Assembly: GCA_033961575.1 (NCBI GenBank)
Contig: CM066728.1
Coordinates: forward strand, 111,637,852 to 111,701,851
Source: Aselliscus stoliczkanus
Taxonomy: Eukaryota; Chordata; Mammalia; Chiroptera; Hipposideridae
Length of the DNA stretch: 64,000 nucleotides
Reading direction: 5' to 3'
The position numbers and the translations under genes were made by a program. A model generated the notes under the pieces. It saw only the letters and a program-made list of their open reading frames with translations, was not told where the DNA came from and made no database searches. The stretch's first letter is position 1. Every line of letters begins with the position of its first letter. Shown here in pieces: positions 47,709 through 60,560 of the stretch.

Positions 47709-48046
47709 GAACTATAAGGACTTTCAGTCAGAGCTGATTGGCTTTTCCCGTACCTGGGCGCTGGTTTGAAAGTTTATCACAATCTAATTGGCTACCTACA
47801 CCTGGGCTGACAACCTAGGTGGGATTTGCCCTTTGAATTTGCTTATTGATTGGTTCTCCCTTTGCACCTGGGCTGAAAAGTTTTTCTCGGGCTTTCCAGA
47901 CCTTCTTAGTTATAAGCTCAAAAGTCCTCTCCCCCAACACCTGAGTTTCGTGGGCTTTTTAGCCATTAAAGTTATTTTCTCTTGTCCTCATCCCCTCTAC
48001 CACGACCATTTTCCTGACTGCTGATAGTTTTCTACCTCTTCTGCAC
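47709..48046 (-). repeat. Partial 5' LTR (U3) of provirus B
   Basis: Aligns with 43025-43786 of the 3' LTR, without the SINE: gctgattggctt, cctacacctgggc, gcttattgattgg, ttttagccattaaagttatttt, cccctctaccacg. R and U5 are absent. The outer border near 48046 is approximate. Confidence 0.85.
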
Positions 48047-48349
48047 CCCAGGAGCCCGGACGGGCTGACAAGGCCGAGTGTGTTCACCTCATGTTCCCTC
48101 CTAAGGAATGCCTTCCCGTGGACCACAATGACCTTTCCTGCCCCTGACAAGACCATTTAGGGCAGAGGCACAGTGCAGGGTGGGTAGCAGAAAGGCAGGG
48201 GGCCCCGGGCCCTGCTCCCCGGCCCCCCGTTCACCTCTCTGTCCATACCCCATGCCACAGAGCCGGCTGGTCTGTGACGTTCAAACAGCCCACACAGAGA
48301 GGACCCAGGCTCTCTATGGGAATCAGGCAGCCGGCCAGCCAGATAGCCA
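48047..48349. other. Unique non-coding DNA
   Basis: No repeat or gene recognised beside the provirus. Confidence 0.4.
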
Positions 48350-48351
48350 GA

Positions 48352-48424
<73 letters not shown>
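48350..48424. repeat. (GA)n microsatellite
   Basis: About 75 bases of almost pure GA. The RE- and SL-repeat frames through it are artefacts. Confidence 0.97.
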
Positions 48425-48425
<1 letters not shown>

Positions 48426-50071
48426 CAATGGAGGAACCAGGAAGGGAGAGATTTGTACCGAGGTGAACAGCCCACTCCTCCTCCCACATCACCAAGATTC
48501 CCTTTTATAAAACAGAGTTAATCTTCAGTCCTGGAAAATTACCAACATTTCAAATTTCAAAGCTTTATTTTAAACCTATATTTTCTTCTTATCTTCTGGG
48601 TGATCAGTAGTGGAATCTTTCTTACTCCTGCGTCCACCCCACCCACCGAGACTTTCACAAGCACCTCCCTCCAGACTTGACAGCAAGGTCTCCGTGCTCA
48701 GCTCGGTGACAGTGCAGTCCCGAGAAGGACAGTCCCCTCTAGACCCTACAAACAAGCAGGCGTCTGCTGAGCGGTCACCCAAGGTGAACTGAAAGGATGC
48801 CCGTCTAACAACAACCGCAGTGCCTGCAGAAACAGCTGGGGTCAAGTTCAACCTGGGGAGACACTGCACCACCTTTGGAGCCCCAAGATGGTGTAGATGT
48901 CGCTGTCCTCAGCCAGGAAGTGAGGGGCCCTGCATGGCAGGGCCCCCAGGACACCTGCGGATGCTGCACATGGGCTTATTAATCAGGACCCATCAGGAGG
49001 AAAAGTACATATTCTGACTTTGTGTGTTTTATCTAAGCATATTTATTAGATTTACTATAAGATAGATGACTGTGCCTGCAGTCATCTTGATTAATTGTTA
49101 ACACCATTTAAAGATTAATGACATTTGCCTGCTAACTATGCACATATAGCAATTAACCAGCATTTAGCTTGCATGCCTTTTCATTTTTTTTTAGTTTATG
49201 GAATATGTTTCTCCTGAATTTTGAGAACTAACTATGTGAACAAGTGCCTCTTCATATGCTGTCATGGTTGACTTGTCAAAACAGAATGTGAGTTTTCCAA
49301 GAGGCCGGCAGAAGTGGTGCCCTCGTCCAGCAAATTCTTTAGTTAGTTTCCCCTGAAAAAGACAACAGCCGTTGAGCTAGTGAGGCAAACACCCGACAAT
49401 GTGTAGTCGAGTAGCCTTTTTGCTTCAGAGTTACTTATATTATTTTGAAAGAAATTCCAGGCCAGTCATGTCAGGATAGGTGGATAGATTCGAAAGATAC
49501 ACAAGTGTCACAAGTATTAAACTGAGTAATTCCGGAGAACACAAACTGAGGTGGTCAAGGATTAAAGTCTCATTTGACAAATGCATGTTACATTTTCTTC
49601 ATGGTTTATCACATGTTTCCTTGCAGTAATAACATGACTTCTATATATTTGGGGCCAGGAGAGGAGAGGGCTCTGATCCAGGGTCACAGTGGGACCACGG
49701 CCCACGGACTTGCAGGCTGCCCATCTGGGGAGCTGGGCAGATGCAAACAGGAAATTGGAACCCCAACAGAGGAGGTGCCCAGCCTAGAGCCAAGGACAGG
49801 GGGCTGCAGGGACAGAGGCACAGTCTGGAAGGCGAAGGCTACAGAGCAGCAGAGCAGGCGTCTGGGAGGTGGCACGAGCAGCGGAAGCCCCGTGTTGTAC
49901 GGAATGGAGCCAGGAAACCGCAGGTGTGAGGAGAGGCCAACCTGTGCCACCCTTTCGCCTACGCAGTGATTAAAACACACGCACTGAAATGGAGGCGCAA
50001 TGAACACGTGCTCCGTTATCCTAAGAACCATCACAAATATAATCAAGCCAGGTTCCCATTACTAATCACAG
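48425..50071. other. Unique DNA with an AT-rich enhancer-like block (49.01-49.19 kb)
   Basis: 49010-49190 is repeat-free and has several TAAT cores plus a small perfect stem (agatgact at 49064-49071 with agtcatct at 49080-49087). The remainder holds nothing I recognise. Confidence 0.3.
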
Positions 50072-50073
50072 TA

Positions 50074-50554
50074 CAGTGAGTTCCCGACTCACAAACATTC
50101 AAGTTGCAAACTTGCACAGATAGGACCGGACCTCGCATTGCGAACATCCGTAGATGTGAACAGATTGTGGAAGTCGCTCCCGTGTCTGCCGGACGCTGTC
50201 CCGGTGGTGCCGCTGTGTGCCTACTGTGCCGTGCAACAGTGGGCAGCGGTGCAGGGCTCAGTCAGGGCCCAGGGTGTCCGGACGCCAGAGGAAAGGCAGT
50301 GGGGATGTGGGGGGACCGCTGGGAAGCGCAAAGCAATAGCCATGGAAACCAAGGTGAAAGTGACTGAGAGATTGGACCGAGGCGAAAAGATGGCAGATGT
50401 CGCTCTTTCTTATATCATGAATCGTTCAACCATTGTCTTTACATTGTATATTTGTGTCAAAGGCGTATAAGACTCACTTTGTCAGACTTACAGACGAATC
50501 TGACTTCCGAGCGTTGCCCTGGAACAGAACTCGTTCATGAGTGGGCACTTGCTG
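50074..50554 (+). mobile_element. Tigger-like (TcMar) DNA transposon, short deleted copy with TA target duplication
   Basis: The ends are inverted repeats: left cagtgagttcccgactcac, right (reverse complement) cagcaagtgcccactcat. Both are flanked by TA (50072-50073 and 50555-50556), the mariner-superfamily target site. Inside, 50341-50440 encodes METKVKVTERLDRGEKMADV...NRSTI, which resembles the N-terminal helix-turn-helix of Tigger/CENP-B-like transposases. The catalytic domain is absent, so it is a non-autonomous copy. Confidence 0.8.
50341..50470 (+). pseudogene. Tigger transposase N-terminal remnant
   Basis: Part of the element at 50074-50554. The readable frame covers the DNA-binding helix-turn-helix region that would recognise the terminal repeats. 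It stops at about 50470 with no DDE domain. Confidence 0.65.
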
Positions 50555-50556
50555 TA

Positions 50557-52789
50557 TGTACCTGCCTCAGGTTTCTGACAAATGCTTCCTTATACCAGCC
50601 GCGAAGTGTGTCTTTGTTTTCTGAGGTTTGAGGTTTCAAAAACAAGATGCTTTATTTTGAAAATACTTGAGTATTAGTCCAAGATGTTAAAATATAATCA
50701 TATATTACATTACACAAAACACAATTCATTAGAAGTACGTTATAAGCGGGACCAGAAGGAGTTAACTGTGATGGAGAAACAACAGATCCCTGTCCCGTGG
50801 GTGGACATGACCAGTGCTGTCAGGTGGACGCAGAGACCAGGCAGAGATGCTCAAGAGAAGGCCCGTGCGTCCTCCCCCAGGCCCATGGAGTCCCGCTCCT
50901 GCCCCATCAAGCCAGCCTGTCACTGCTCAGTATCTCCGTGGTGACAGAAGCAGGGACCCAGTGGGATCACTGGCATCCATGGGGCAGTGAGGGGCGGGGC
51001 TCCCTAGAGGTGCTCCACTTCATTCCACTCCCTCCATCCAGGTGGGGGTGGGCCAGTGGCAGCTCATGTCTTTCGGGCCCGCCCAAATCAAGGTGCTGGA
51101 CCAGTGACATGTGTCACTAGAGGTTGATGACGTGCAGGAAACCGAAGCCAACGGAGTAGGCTGCGAGATGCCATCAGCTCCCAGAGTCTAGATGCCTCCT
51201 TGTGGGGCTGCTGGTGGCAGGAACCTCACTCCTCCCTTCATTCAGTCTCATTTGACCGAAACCCCAAACATGTCCTTGCAAGTGGCTGTGTCGCCTCATG
51301 TTCCCGCAAGCAGAGTGGTCACAAGGCGAAGGGCCAGGAACAAAGTACATGTTTTAGAGGAAATACAGATGGACGGCACCAACCATCCAGTCCAGGAGGA
51401 CCGCCGAGCCCAGAAGGAGCACCAACGCTGAGTGGTCCTGCAGGCAAGCATCTTTCTTCAAGGGAAGCAAGGGGCCATTCAGTTTCCCCGAGTCGGCTTT
51501 TGGAGGACATGGCAGAGGCGGCAAACCTGCTGATGACCCCGCCCCTCGTTGGCATCTGGGGAGGCCCTTGGAGCATCTGAGCAGGCATCCTCCAGGGAAG
51601 GACGGGAGGCCCCAGCAGGAGGCTGCTGGCCGGCAGAGCCCGGTGGAGGGACCAGGATGCCAGGTCCCACCACCGGAGCGCTCTGGGCTGGCTGGCTGCG
51701 AGCACTCGGGACAAGGCTGTGTTATCACGTCACCAAACGCAAGTGAGAGCATCGGGCTCACAGCACGTACCCGGGGGCTCATCACGTCCACATAGTTTGG
51801 CCCAAGTGGGGAGTGATCAAAACATGTCCGTGCGGCAGTTGGATGGCTTCCCACACTTGGCTTCTCAACAAGACTTCACCGTAAGACCCTCCCCAGGGAT
51901 GGTCAGACAAGCTTTTCTCTCTCTCAGGGAGGCTATGAAAGCCAGTGGCCCCTTACCGTACCGAGGTCCCAGGTGGGAGACTGAGGCAGCCAGCACCTCC
52001 AGCTTTTTTGGGAGCTGCCCCAGAGCCCCCTCCATGGCCACCCTGGGGCCAGCAGTTTAATGCTGTGTCTCTAACCTAAAGCTCTTCACACCTGGACCTG
52101 ACTGATTTTATGCAGTCGGCAGCTCTCGATATTTGAATACGTTCTCTTAGGGATTCAACAGAAGAAATGTAGGCTGGTAATGGAAAATTATGCACTTTGA
52201 GATAGATAACCGAAGGTTAATTTTATGCGACAGCAAATTGTTATTGAAGGATCAATCACTTGGAGGAACTTGATAGCTGCCAGTGAGGCCTAAGGCCTCT
52301 CCTATTGAGGGCGTTATTACAGGCATTTTCTGTTGTTCATGGGATGTTGGACACACCTGAAGTCAACGGTTTCTGTGAAAATTTTTTTGACTTGTGTGAG
52401 CTCCCTGGGGACATCAAGTTTGAGTGAAATAATCAGGCACGTCCGGGTTACGGACTGCGCCCTGCCTTTCTCACAGCACTGAGGCCTGCAGCCAGAACCA
52501 GTGCCACCCAGACACACACGAAAGCAACGCAGCGAGAGGCTGTGGACACCCAGGACACCTCTACCTCTTGACTCAAGAGGTAAGATTGGAATTGGGCTAT
52601 AACTCAGCCCAGAAAAGCTTCGTGCACAGAGATGCTCGCTGGAGCGCCATGTGCCATCGCCACGCTATACGGGTCTACCCACCCTCGCCCATTTGGGTAG
52701 CATTAGGTGAATGAACACTTTGTGAGCAATGGGAATGTTCAGTGATGTTGGACGATGCTCGTGTGGTATAAACTTAAATGGAAAAACAA
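50557..52789. other. Unique non-coding DNA
   Basis: GC-rich frames up to 166 codons on both strands at 51192-52060, with no domain. No repeat family recognised. Confidence 0.4.
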
Positions 52790-52955
52790 AGGGGGAAAAT
52801 ATAAATGCAATCCTATTCCAGTTACATAAAATATGGAACTCGAAGATCAAAACAGGAAACAGACTATTCATGCTGAACTCTGGATGTGAGAATAAAAGGT
52901 GTGGTTTTACTTTATACTTCTCCATATTATCCAAATTACATTTAAAAAGACATGG
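52790..52955 (+). repeat. L1M 3' end fragment
   Basis: Phrases such as gaactctggatgtgagaat, ttttactttatacttctcca and attatccaaattacattta recall the very 3' end of old L1M elements. Confidence 0.45.
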
Positions 52956-55900
52956 AGAGAGAGCTGGGTGTGAGCATGGGCATAGATGCTATAGTTAGAG
53001 ATACGGGTGTGATCTGAAACAATATGTAAAATCCAGATGGGGATGAGGAAAGACAGCGATGGGACAAGAGTCGCTGAAAATCACTGCGCTTGAATGAGGC
53101 GAGCTGGCCTCTATGGAACCTGTGTGACATGTCTCACTGTTCTCCCAAGCATCTCTTGTCCTAAGTGTCACCAAACAAACTCCATGGGAGTTCACAGCTG
53201 AAACGCACGCTCGCAGCTCAGTGACATTCACAGGGTGATGGCTGTGCTCGTACCTGTGACCTGGAGCCCAGTTCGGCAGGATTTCCGGCTGAAGGTCCCA
53301 ACAGGTTGTCACCTCACCGAGGGTGGGGCAGGGCTGTGCCAGGTTTTGAAGGAGACCTCCTTCCAGGCAACGGTCATCCTTCTGCAGGTCTGCTTTCAAC
53401 AGTGTGTCTATCCCTGGGGTGACACCCTGTTCTATGTCCAGGCAGCCCAGCCTAAGAAGCCGGGTTCCTCTGCAGGGGACAGTGCCTCCCCCAAATTTTG
53501 GGGTTCAATCTTCCATTTATACAAACATAACGAGTTGGAATTTTTAGGGGATTAAACAAAGAACAACAAAATCAGTGATTGCAACTTAACATATATACCA
53601 CCGTGTAGATAATTTGCAGTTAGACTTCCTTACGTGTTTTCTGAAAGGAGTCATTATTTTGCTTTTTCTGCTTACATGATTTAGTATGAAAATCCTGAAA
53701 GTGAGTCCTGAGCATTGTATTGAATCTCAGTCTTGGCCGCCAATTCTAAATTCTAGTCGCCTGCTTCCACCTCCGCATGTGCGCACAGCCCTGCCCTCCC
53801 CGCACTCATGGAGGACAAAGCCCAGGGCTCACGGGACACCGGGAAGTGGCTGCAGACCAGTGTGACTCAGCGGGAGGAAGGCAGAGCTTAGCAGCAGACA
53901 AAGCCGAGGTCACCTGTCTCCCTGCCCACCCGCCCAGGCAAGGGACAGACCATGATTGGGGTCATCCCTGCTGGAAGGACCACTCTGGAAGCTGAGCGGA
54001 ACCACGGTGGGTGCAGGGAAAGGGGACATGAGGCAAGAGGCCCCGGCTTCTCTGCTTCCCCTGGGAACCTGCGTAAGGAAAGGAGCTGGAACCAACCCCA
54101 GGGGCGCCTTCCCGCAGCCCACGCCCGTGTCAGTACTGTCACTGAGTGCCAGGACTTCAGGCCGAGCTCCTACTGGAGTATCCTTGGCCCGGGCGCCAGG
54201 CAGGGCTGTGTCACGGGCGGGGCTTCAGGGACCTGAGGCCTGTCCACCTCTCACCGTCCTGCGGACAAGCATTGCCCGACTCAGCGCCCTGCGGCTTCTT
54301 CCGGGGCTGACGGTCCACGAGCTCCCCACGTGGGAATGTCCCCAAGAGCAGCTCTGCCCCTCTGTCTGGCCTGCTCCCCGGCAGGACTTGTGTAAGAACA
54401 ACTCAGGGCCCAGTGGTCAACCTGCTGCACCGCTCACAGGACATCGCGGGACCCCCTCCCCCACTGATGCAGAAACAGCAGCCCTGGGACCGGACCCAGA
54501 GGTGGCCCCTCACCGCCGGCCACACCAGTGGGGATGGCACTTTCCTGCATGTGTGGGGTCACCTGTACAAAGCTGCAGGAGCTGCCTGGAAAGCGGGGAC
54601 CTGCTCAGAGTGTGGCAAAACCAACAGGGAGGCCACTGTCCTCTGCTTCCCTGTGACACTGACATCAGTGACCAAAGCCCGCCCACAGCTCCTAACTACC
54701 GTTTTGGAAAAGTAGGGCAGGGCGTTTTCTCATGGAAGACGGTGCCTGGGTCCACTCTAATGAGCTGGGGACACGGCCCCCAACCTTTCAAACCTGTTCT
54801 CCCCGGTGGTGGAAGGACAAACCTTTCCATCTTTTTCCTGTTCCTTTGAAATTACATTATACAATGATTCCTTCTGCTGTGTTTTTTTTTTTTGTATTTA
54901 AATTAATGTCATTTCATTTGTACTTGTTCCCTCAGGCTGTTTTAGCAATAAACTATAATTTTACAAATTGGGGCAGAAGTTCTCTTTCACTTCCAAATGC
55001 ATTTGGAAACGGAGCATTTTATTTCAGTAGATTGATTCCATTTTTAAGACTTCAAAGCCTCCCAAACGCATCAGCCCTCGGCGCCGGTTTCCCCAGTGGC
55101 AGGCAGGTCCCCTCAGGTGGCGTGAAGTCCGTGATCTCTGGGAAGGTCCGCGTGGCCTGGGCCGCTCTTACCAGCCGGCAGCCGTCCCTGCCCACTCTCT
55201 GCGGGCGATCAGTTACCTCCCTGCCCCGGTGGGAAATGCACCCCTTCAAGTGCCTCCCTGTCAGAGGCTGTTGTCCGCAGCCCAGGAGCCGTACCTCCTC
55301 ACTTCACACTTGGCCCCCAGCTGGCTTCTTGCAGATAAGCTGAGAGTGATGACGTGAGCGCTGTACCCAGAGGAAGCCAGGGCCTTCCTAAAATAGACGA
55401 CTCCTGAGCCCTCAGCCACAGCATCCCTTTCGGCAAAATCCAGTGCAAAGTGGGGATCTCTCTCCACCTGGCCTGTCACGGATGGGCGAGCCCACTTGCT
55501 CTGGAAATACCGCTTAGCTGAAGATGGCTACCAAAGAAGTCAGTTGCTTACAAAAAGAGAGACCCGGAGGGCTGGAGGCTCTGCCCGGCTGGCTTTCCTT
55601 GCAGCCTGAGTTCTGAAAGTTCACCTGAGGTCCGCACTGACCTGCTGGCCAGGCTGTGGGTGGCCCCTCAGAGACTAAGGCCAGAGCAAATCGACCATCC
55701 CGCCTTTTGGGGCTCTTTCGTCCCTCAAATCATCTGCAAATTGTGGAGACCTGAAGCCAGAGGTTCCACTTCGTACCTGTAGAGGACAGAACAGATTTCA
55801 CAAGTGTCACACGTAGACCTGTAAACTCAATACAGAGTTCATGCAAAAGTGTCACCTTCTCCGTGTACGTGTCAACGGACTTCCTTCATTTCTGGTGAGG

Positions 55901-57064
55901 AAGAATAAAGTATTGAACGTATCTGCATTAGAATTAAGTGCAAAATTCCCTTTGTACCAACTGCTGGTTCTAAAACCCATTAAGGACCCCCTTCGCTCAG
56001 CTTCTTTCTGTCCAAACAGCCAAACAAACTCCGGATCAGCTGAGTTTTTTATGCTGCTAAAGACTCTCCTTTATAAACTGGGGTGTAAATAAGGATACTG
56101 ACAGGTCTCACGGCACAAACCACTTTGGTCACATCAAAACACACTTCAACACATTTTTACCCTCACAAGTTCTATGAATGGAATGTTGTTTTTGACTTAT
56201 GAACACATTGTAGGAATATTTCTTTTCACTCTTTGAGCATATGTCAGGTTTCTTTTTTTCTTTTGTCCTCCAGTAACTGAGATTAAGTTCTGCCATCCAC
56301 TTATAACAAGATAAATAGGGAAAGTTAACCTTCAGACTTATGGCTGTCTTATAACATTGAAAGATCTGCTGCGTAATTGCCATAATTTTTAAAAATGTAT
56401 ACTTGATCCTTTTCTGATTCAGTGGGGGAGGGAGGGTGGCACAGACATGATAAGTAGCTTAATGTCATATCAATACCGCTGACAGCAAGAGAGTGTAATA
56501 AATATTTCTTAAGTGGTTCCTTCCTGCTAAGAACGACCCTTTGAATAAAGCCATGTGGCTAGAAAGCCCTTTCTAAGAAATAAACAATAAATGGTGAGCT
56601 TTAGAAGTGAAGATTAAAAAAAAAAATCCATTTGTGGACATCTAGCCCTCTGAGTATGGAGAACAGAGATGATGGGGCAGTGAGAGGAGTCTGCCTTTTT
56701 CCACTGAAACACACTTTCAGACTCTTACACCAAATGAAAAGCTCACTACATGTAATCTACTGTATCTTGCACAAAAAAAGACCAATCCAATCTATTTCCT
56801 GTGCAGGATAATGGAGGGCAAGTAGAATAGAGCCGGGGAGAGAGGGTCCACTTAGAGCACTGGCAAAGGAGGCCAATCAGGGAGGTACAGGAATTAAGCT
56901 TATAAACAAGTTCAGTTTGGCATGTGAGAGATCTTCACAAATGAGATTAGAGGCCCAAAGTTATAAACAAAGATATGGATATAGTTAACTATAAGAAAGT
57001 AATTTAAGGCATGGGTATAGCAAACATCACCATAAACAAATTCTATAGTGGTTTCAGTCAGAGA
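52956..57064. other. Unique DNA with the window's longest open frame
   Basis: A 297-codon plus-strand frame spans 53956-54849. It is Pro/Gly/Ser-rich, has no recognisable domain, no homologue I know and overlapping frames on both strands, so I do not call it a gene. The rest shows no repeat I can name. Confidence 0.4.
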
Positions 57065-57260
57065 GAGTCAGATCACGCTGCAGCAACGAGCAACACCCAA
57101 ATCTCTGTGGCTCGAAGCAACACAAGTTTATTTCCCAGTCACAGTACCTGCCCTTGGAGTTGCTAGAGGTGTCGCCACCTAGAACCACTGATCATTATGG
57201 CCTGAGAAGCAAACATGGCGAACTACTCATTGGTTCTTAAAGGCTCCTTAAACGACTATG
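57065..57260 (-). repeat. Old LTR-like fragment, family not assigned
   Basis: The wording gctgcagcaacgagcaac...aaatctctgtggctc...acacaagtttatttcc resembles the reverse of old mammalian LTR sequences. The call is tentative. Confidence 0.35.
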
Positions 57261-58334
57261 TCAAAGTGACATAAATGACACCTGCTCAGATTCTATTGGC
57301 CAAGCAAATCATGTGCCTGTGCCTGACAGAAAGGACAGGAATGCAGAATCCAACCATGGGCTCCAAACGAAAATGAGAAATATTGGCAAACAACAGTACA
57401 GACCACACTCTACCCATCTGATCACCAAATATTTGCTTGTTTTCCCTCTTACACAAAATATTTTCACCCTCAAATCCAATCATGGCATCAAACTGAAAGT
57501 TGAGGACCATTGCACATACGTGGCAGCCTCTGTACCAGGTCCTGAGATGTATGACCTAAGAGAAAGTAATGCTGACTCACCACACTGCTCGCCAATCCCC
57601 ACGTGCACACATACCCAGGGTACAGTGATGGGACGGGGGAGGATAATGACAATAGACATGTCCCTTTGGAAAGGGGAAGACTCTAGGGTACACACTGGAC
57701 TTAGGGGTTTTGAGATCTCTTCTAGACAGATGTGCTGAGAGCCTCCTACCTGGGGTGCGGGACTTCCTTGATGAGCCCCTGACTTGATGTGCTCACCACT
57801 GGTAGCTTCCTGTATGTGTTTTCCCTGTGACCCTTGGAAGATTTTCCTTTCTCCGTTTTCACACTTGGCCACATTGGGACTTCACTATCTTGGAAGCTGA
57901 GCATCTTCTCATCCCTCTTATCGCCCACAGTCGGTTAGAGCTAAGGATTTTTCCACAGCTCAGTCCAGACTGGTGGCTGTCTGGACAGTGGAGTGTCTCA
58001 CAGACCTGGCTGGTCCCTCATCTGCCTAGTTCAGATTCCAGGCAGTTCCACGTGCCAAGAGCCACGCTCAGGGCTGCTGTCGACACATTTCTCACGTGTG
58101 CTTTCTGTCCTACTGGCCTATTCCCTAAGGAAATTTGGGGTGCCTAACTCTTAATCAAGTTTGGAGAAAAGTCCACACCTTTTGTCTCTTCTTTACTTCT
58201 ATTTCTTTTTCCAATTTAAAGTATTTTCTGACCTACATACCTGCAATTGTTTCACTATTCTAAAATCTATTAATCCATTCAGAACTTTCCAGAGTGTACG
58301 TAATGACCATATTCTGGATTTGATCCTTGCCACA
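57261..58334. other. Unique non-coding DNA
   Basis: Frames of 106-141 codons overlap on opposite strands (57313-58147) without motifs. Confidence 0.4.
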
Positions 58335-59125
58335 AAGCTAAATGCCAGTTGACCTTGATGACTCCAAAACTTTCTTAATGGTATCTCTATGCTGCATAAT
58401 CTCTTTAATGTGCTGTTGAATTATGTTTCCTAGTATATTATCGGGGGAGTGGGGCTGCAGCAATATACATGAGAGGTATTGGTCAGTAGTTTTGTTTTCT
58501 TGAAGTTCTGTGTTCGGCTTTGTTAGTGGCCTCATAGAGTATACTTGGAAACCTTCCCTCTTCTTCAGCTTTAGGGGTGAGGTTTAGAGCAGTGGTCTAG
58601 TTCTTCTTCAGAGTGAAGCCAGATGGTCCTGGGCTTTTCTTTGTTGAGAGTTTTTACATTAGTTTAATCTCCCAGTTAATTATATATCTGTTTTGATTTT
58701 CTATTTCTTCATGATTCAGTTTTGGTTGTTTGACTCAGGTAGGTTGTGTATTTCTAGAAATGGACTCATTTTATCTAGGTTTTCTAATTTGTTTGGGTGC
58801 AATTGTTCATAGTGTCATCTTATAATCTTTTGATTTCTGTAAAATCAGTTGCAATGTCCCATCTTCAATTTCTGATGTCAGTTATTTGAATCTTCTCTCT
58901 TTTTTTCTTGGTCAATCTAGCTAAAGTTTTGTCAATTTTGTTGACCTTTTCAAAGAAACAACTCCTGCTTTTGATGATTTTATCTATTGTTTTCCTATTC
59001 TCTATTTGTTAATCTCTGCTCTAATCTTTATCAAATACATTTATTTTTATTTCTGCCTGAAAATGGGCCAACTGTTCTCTGAGATCATCTCTTTCTTTTT
59101 AATACTCTCCAAATGTCGAAAATAG
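58335..59125 (-). pseudogene. LINE-1 ORF2 remnant, reverse transcriptase part, antisense
   Basis: Read on the minus strand, the sequence follows L1 ORF2 in its reverse transcriptase region. Plus-strand landmarks are gtcctgggcttttctttgtt (58627-58646), agatggtcctg, gttgaccttttcaaagaaacaactcc (58940-58966) and ttaatctctgctctaatctt. L1 ORF2 protein copies RNA into DNA at the nicked target. The frame is heavily broken. Both ends are truncated. Confidence 0.8.
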
Positions 59126-59305
59126 CAACCAATATACATGAAAATATTCTGATTTTTTGTCTTGCCCCCCTAGAGCTACACAATTGTCATTACCTCACAG
59201 GTCTCCACAGGGAACAGTTTCCCAAACATTTTAGCACCATGAGGTGATCTCTTCTTTCCAGACACTGATAATTGCATAGTAATTACATGCTAATAAGTCT
59301 CAAAG

Positions 59306-59420
59306 TCAATGAGATACCTATATCTGTATCCCTATGTCTATCTCATCTCTATCCCTATCTCTGTCTCTATGTATATCTCTATCTCTATATCCATATCTCT
59401 GTCTGTGTCTGTATCTACAT
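59306..59420. repeat. (TATCTC)n-type microsatellite
   Basis: Imperfect ctatctctatctc units with gtctgtgtctg at the end. Confidence 0.85.
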
Positions 59421-59939
59421 GTTTCTTTCTCTCACTGGCTCTCTTTTGAGTGGCCACATAGTGACCTCCGTATTTGTCAGGATGAACTAGTAGAATGCAC
59501 CGACACATGTTTACATGGTGCTCAGGTCCCGTGTCCGTCTTAGGGGACTGTTGGTGGGCAGCCTCCTTTCCGTGCGATTGCCACTCAGGGACTGAGCCTC
59601 TTGGAGGCATTACCTTCTGCAATGTTGGTGATTTTCCTGGCAGAGGGAAGAGAATATGGCAGATAATGTCCTTGTTCTTCAAGCCTTCAGGCTAACCGTA
59701 AACCTCCTTTCATCTGATCACAACTCAAGTGAGTGACAAAGACACAGTCACCCACCCCTAAGAGGTGTATGTGGGGGGCAGTCTGACCACATGCCCAGAC
59801 AGAAAGAACAGGACTATGGAACAGCTGAAATGCTGCCACAGATGTCAACTAACAGCCATGGGGTAATTGCCTATAAAGCAGAGGACAGAAAGAGTGGTAT
59901 CCACAAATTTAAGGGGTGAAAAATAAAAAAGCCTCTTAG

Positions 59940-60475
59940 AAATAAAAAACAGGATAAGCAACCCAGAGAAAAACTGGCAAAGAAAATGAAATGCAATCAC
60001 AGAGAAGCAAACGACAAACCCAGCACACCTGTGAAAAGGAGCTCAAACTCCCGTGAATTCAAACGACAGTGAGGCTTCGCTCTATGACTCTTTGCTTGGC
60101 AAGATGGAGAAAATAAACAGAAAACCCAGTGCTGGCAGGACATGGGGCAAAGCAGGCTCACTGTGACGGCCTTTAGAAAGCAAGCTGGCCACACCCGGTG
60201 ACTTCAGAAACGGCTTCAGTCCGCTCCGAGACAGCCACGGCAGAGACAGAAAGAGCGGTGCTGTGAAGGTGTCTGTGCAAAGGTGACTGTCACAGTGTCC
60301 ACATCAGAAACAAAGGGAGTGCTCAGATACACTGAGGGGTGTGTGGTTATATTGCGGTGCGTCCATACCGTGAAACAGAGGCGGCTTTACAAACAGGCAT
60401 TAGAATTATGCCAGACACATCCCCCAGATGTGGTGAGAAATGAAAGCAAAATGGAGATACTATGTGATCCCATGC
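59940..60475 (+). mobile_element. Old LINE-1 ORF2 3' fragment
   Basis: Landmarks include gcaatcacagagaagcaaacga, cccagtgctggcaggacatggggc (60128-60151), gcggtgcgtccataccgtgaaa and tactatgtgatcccatgcctgtaaaa, in the order of an L1M ORF2 end and 3' UTR. Diverged and non-coding. Confidence 0.6.
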
Positions 60476-60488
60476 CTGTAAAACAAAG

Positions 60489-60560
60489 GAGCGTGTGTGT
60501 GCATGTGTGCGTGTGTGTGCATGTGTGTGTGCGTGTGCGTGCGTGTGTGCGTGTGCGTGA
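60489..60560. repeat. (TG)n/(GTGTGC)n microsatellite
   Basis: GT-rich repeat directly after the L1 fragment. Confidence 0.93.

Larger units (their letters stand above)
42841..48046 (-). mobile_element. Provirus B: gammaretrovirus-like endogenous retrovirus with a large 5' deletion
   Basis: Read on the minus strand: partial 5' LTR (48046-47709), end of reverse transcriptase and RNase H, integrase, a hydrophobic pol tail, env, then a 3' LTR (about 43786-42841). R, U5, leader, gag, protease and most of reverse transcriptase are missing: the homology of the two LTRs stops at gaactataaggac (43025 and 47709), and pol sequence follows at once in the 5' copy. The LTR edge TGTAACCC at 42841 is the complement of a terminal ...GGGTTACA. 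Several frames are still long, so it is younger than provirus A. Confidence 0.9.

Noticed and set aside
48157..48521. Arg/Glu- and Ser/Leu-repeat proteins
   Set aside because: Translations of a pure GA array.
53956..54849. 297-codon plus-strand open frame, the longest in the window
   Set aside because: Pro/Gly/Ser-rich, no domain, signal peptide or homologue recognised, overlapping frames on both strands, and GC-rich DNA with few stops. No splice evidence.
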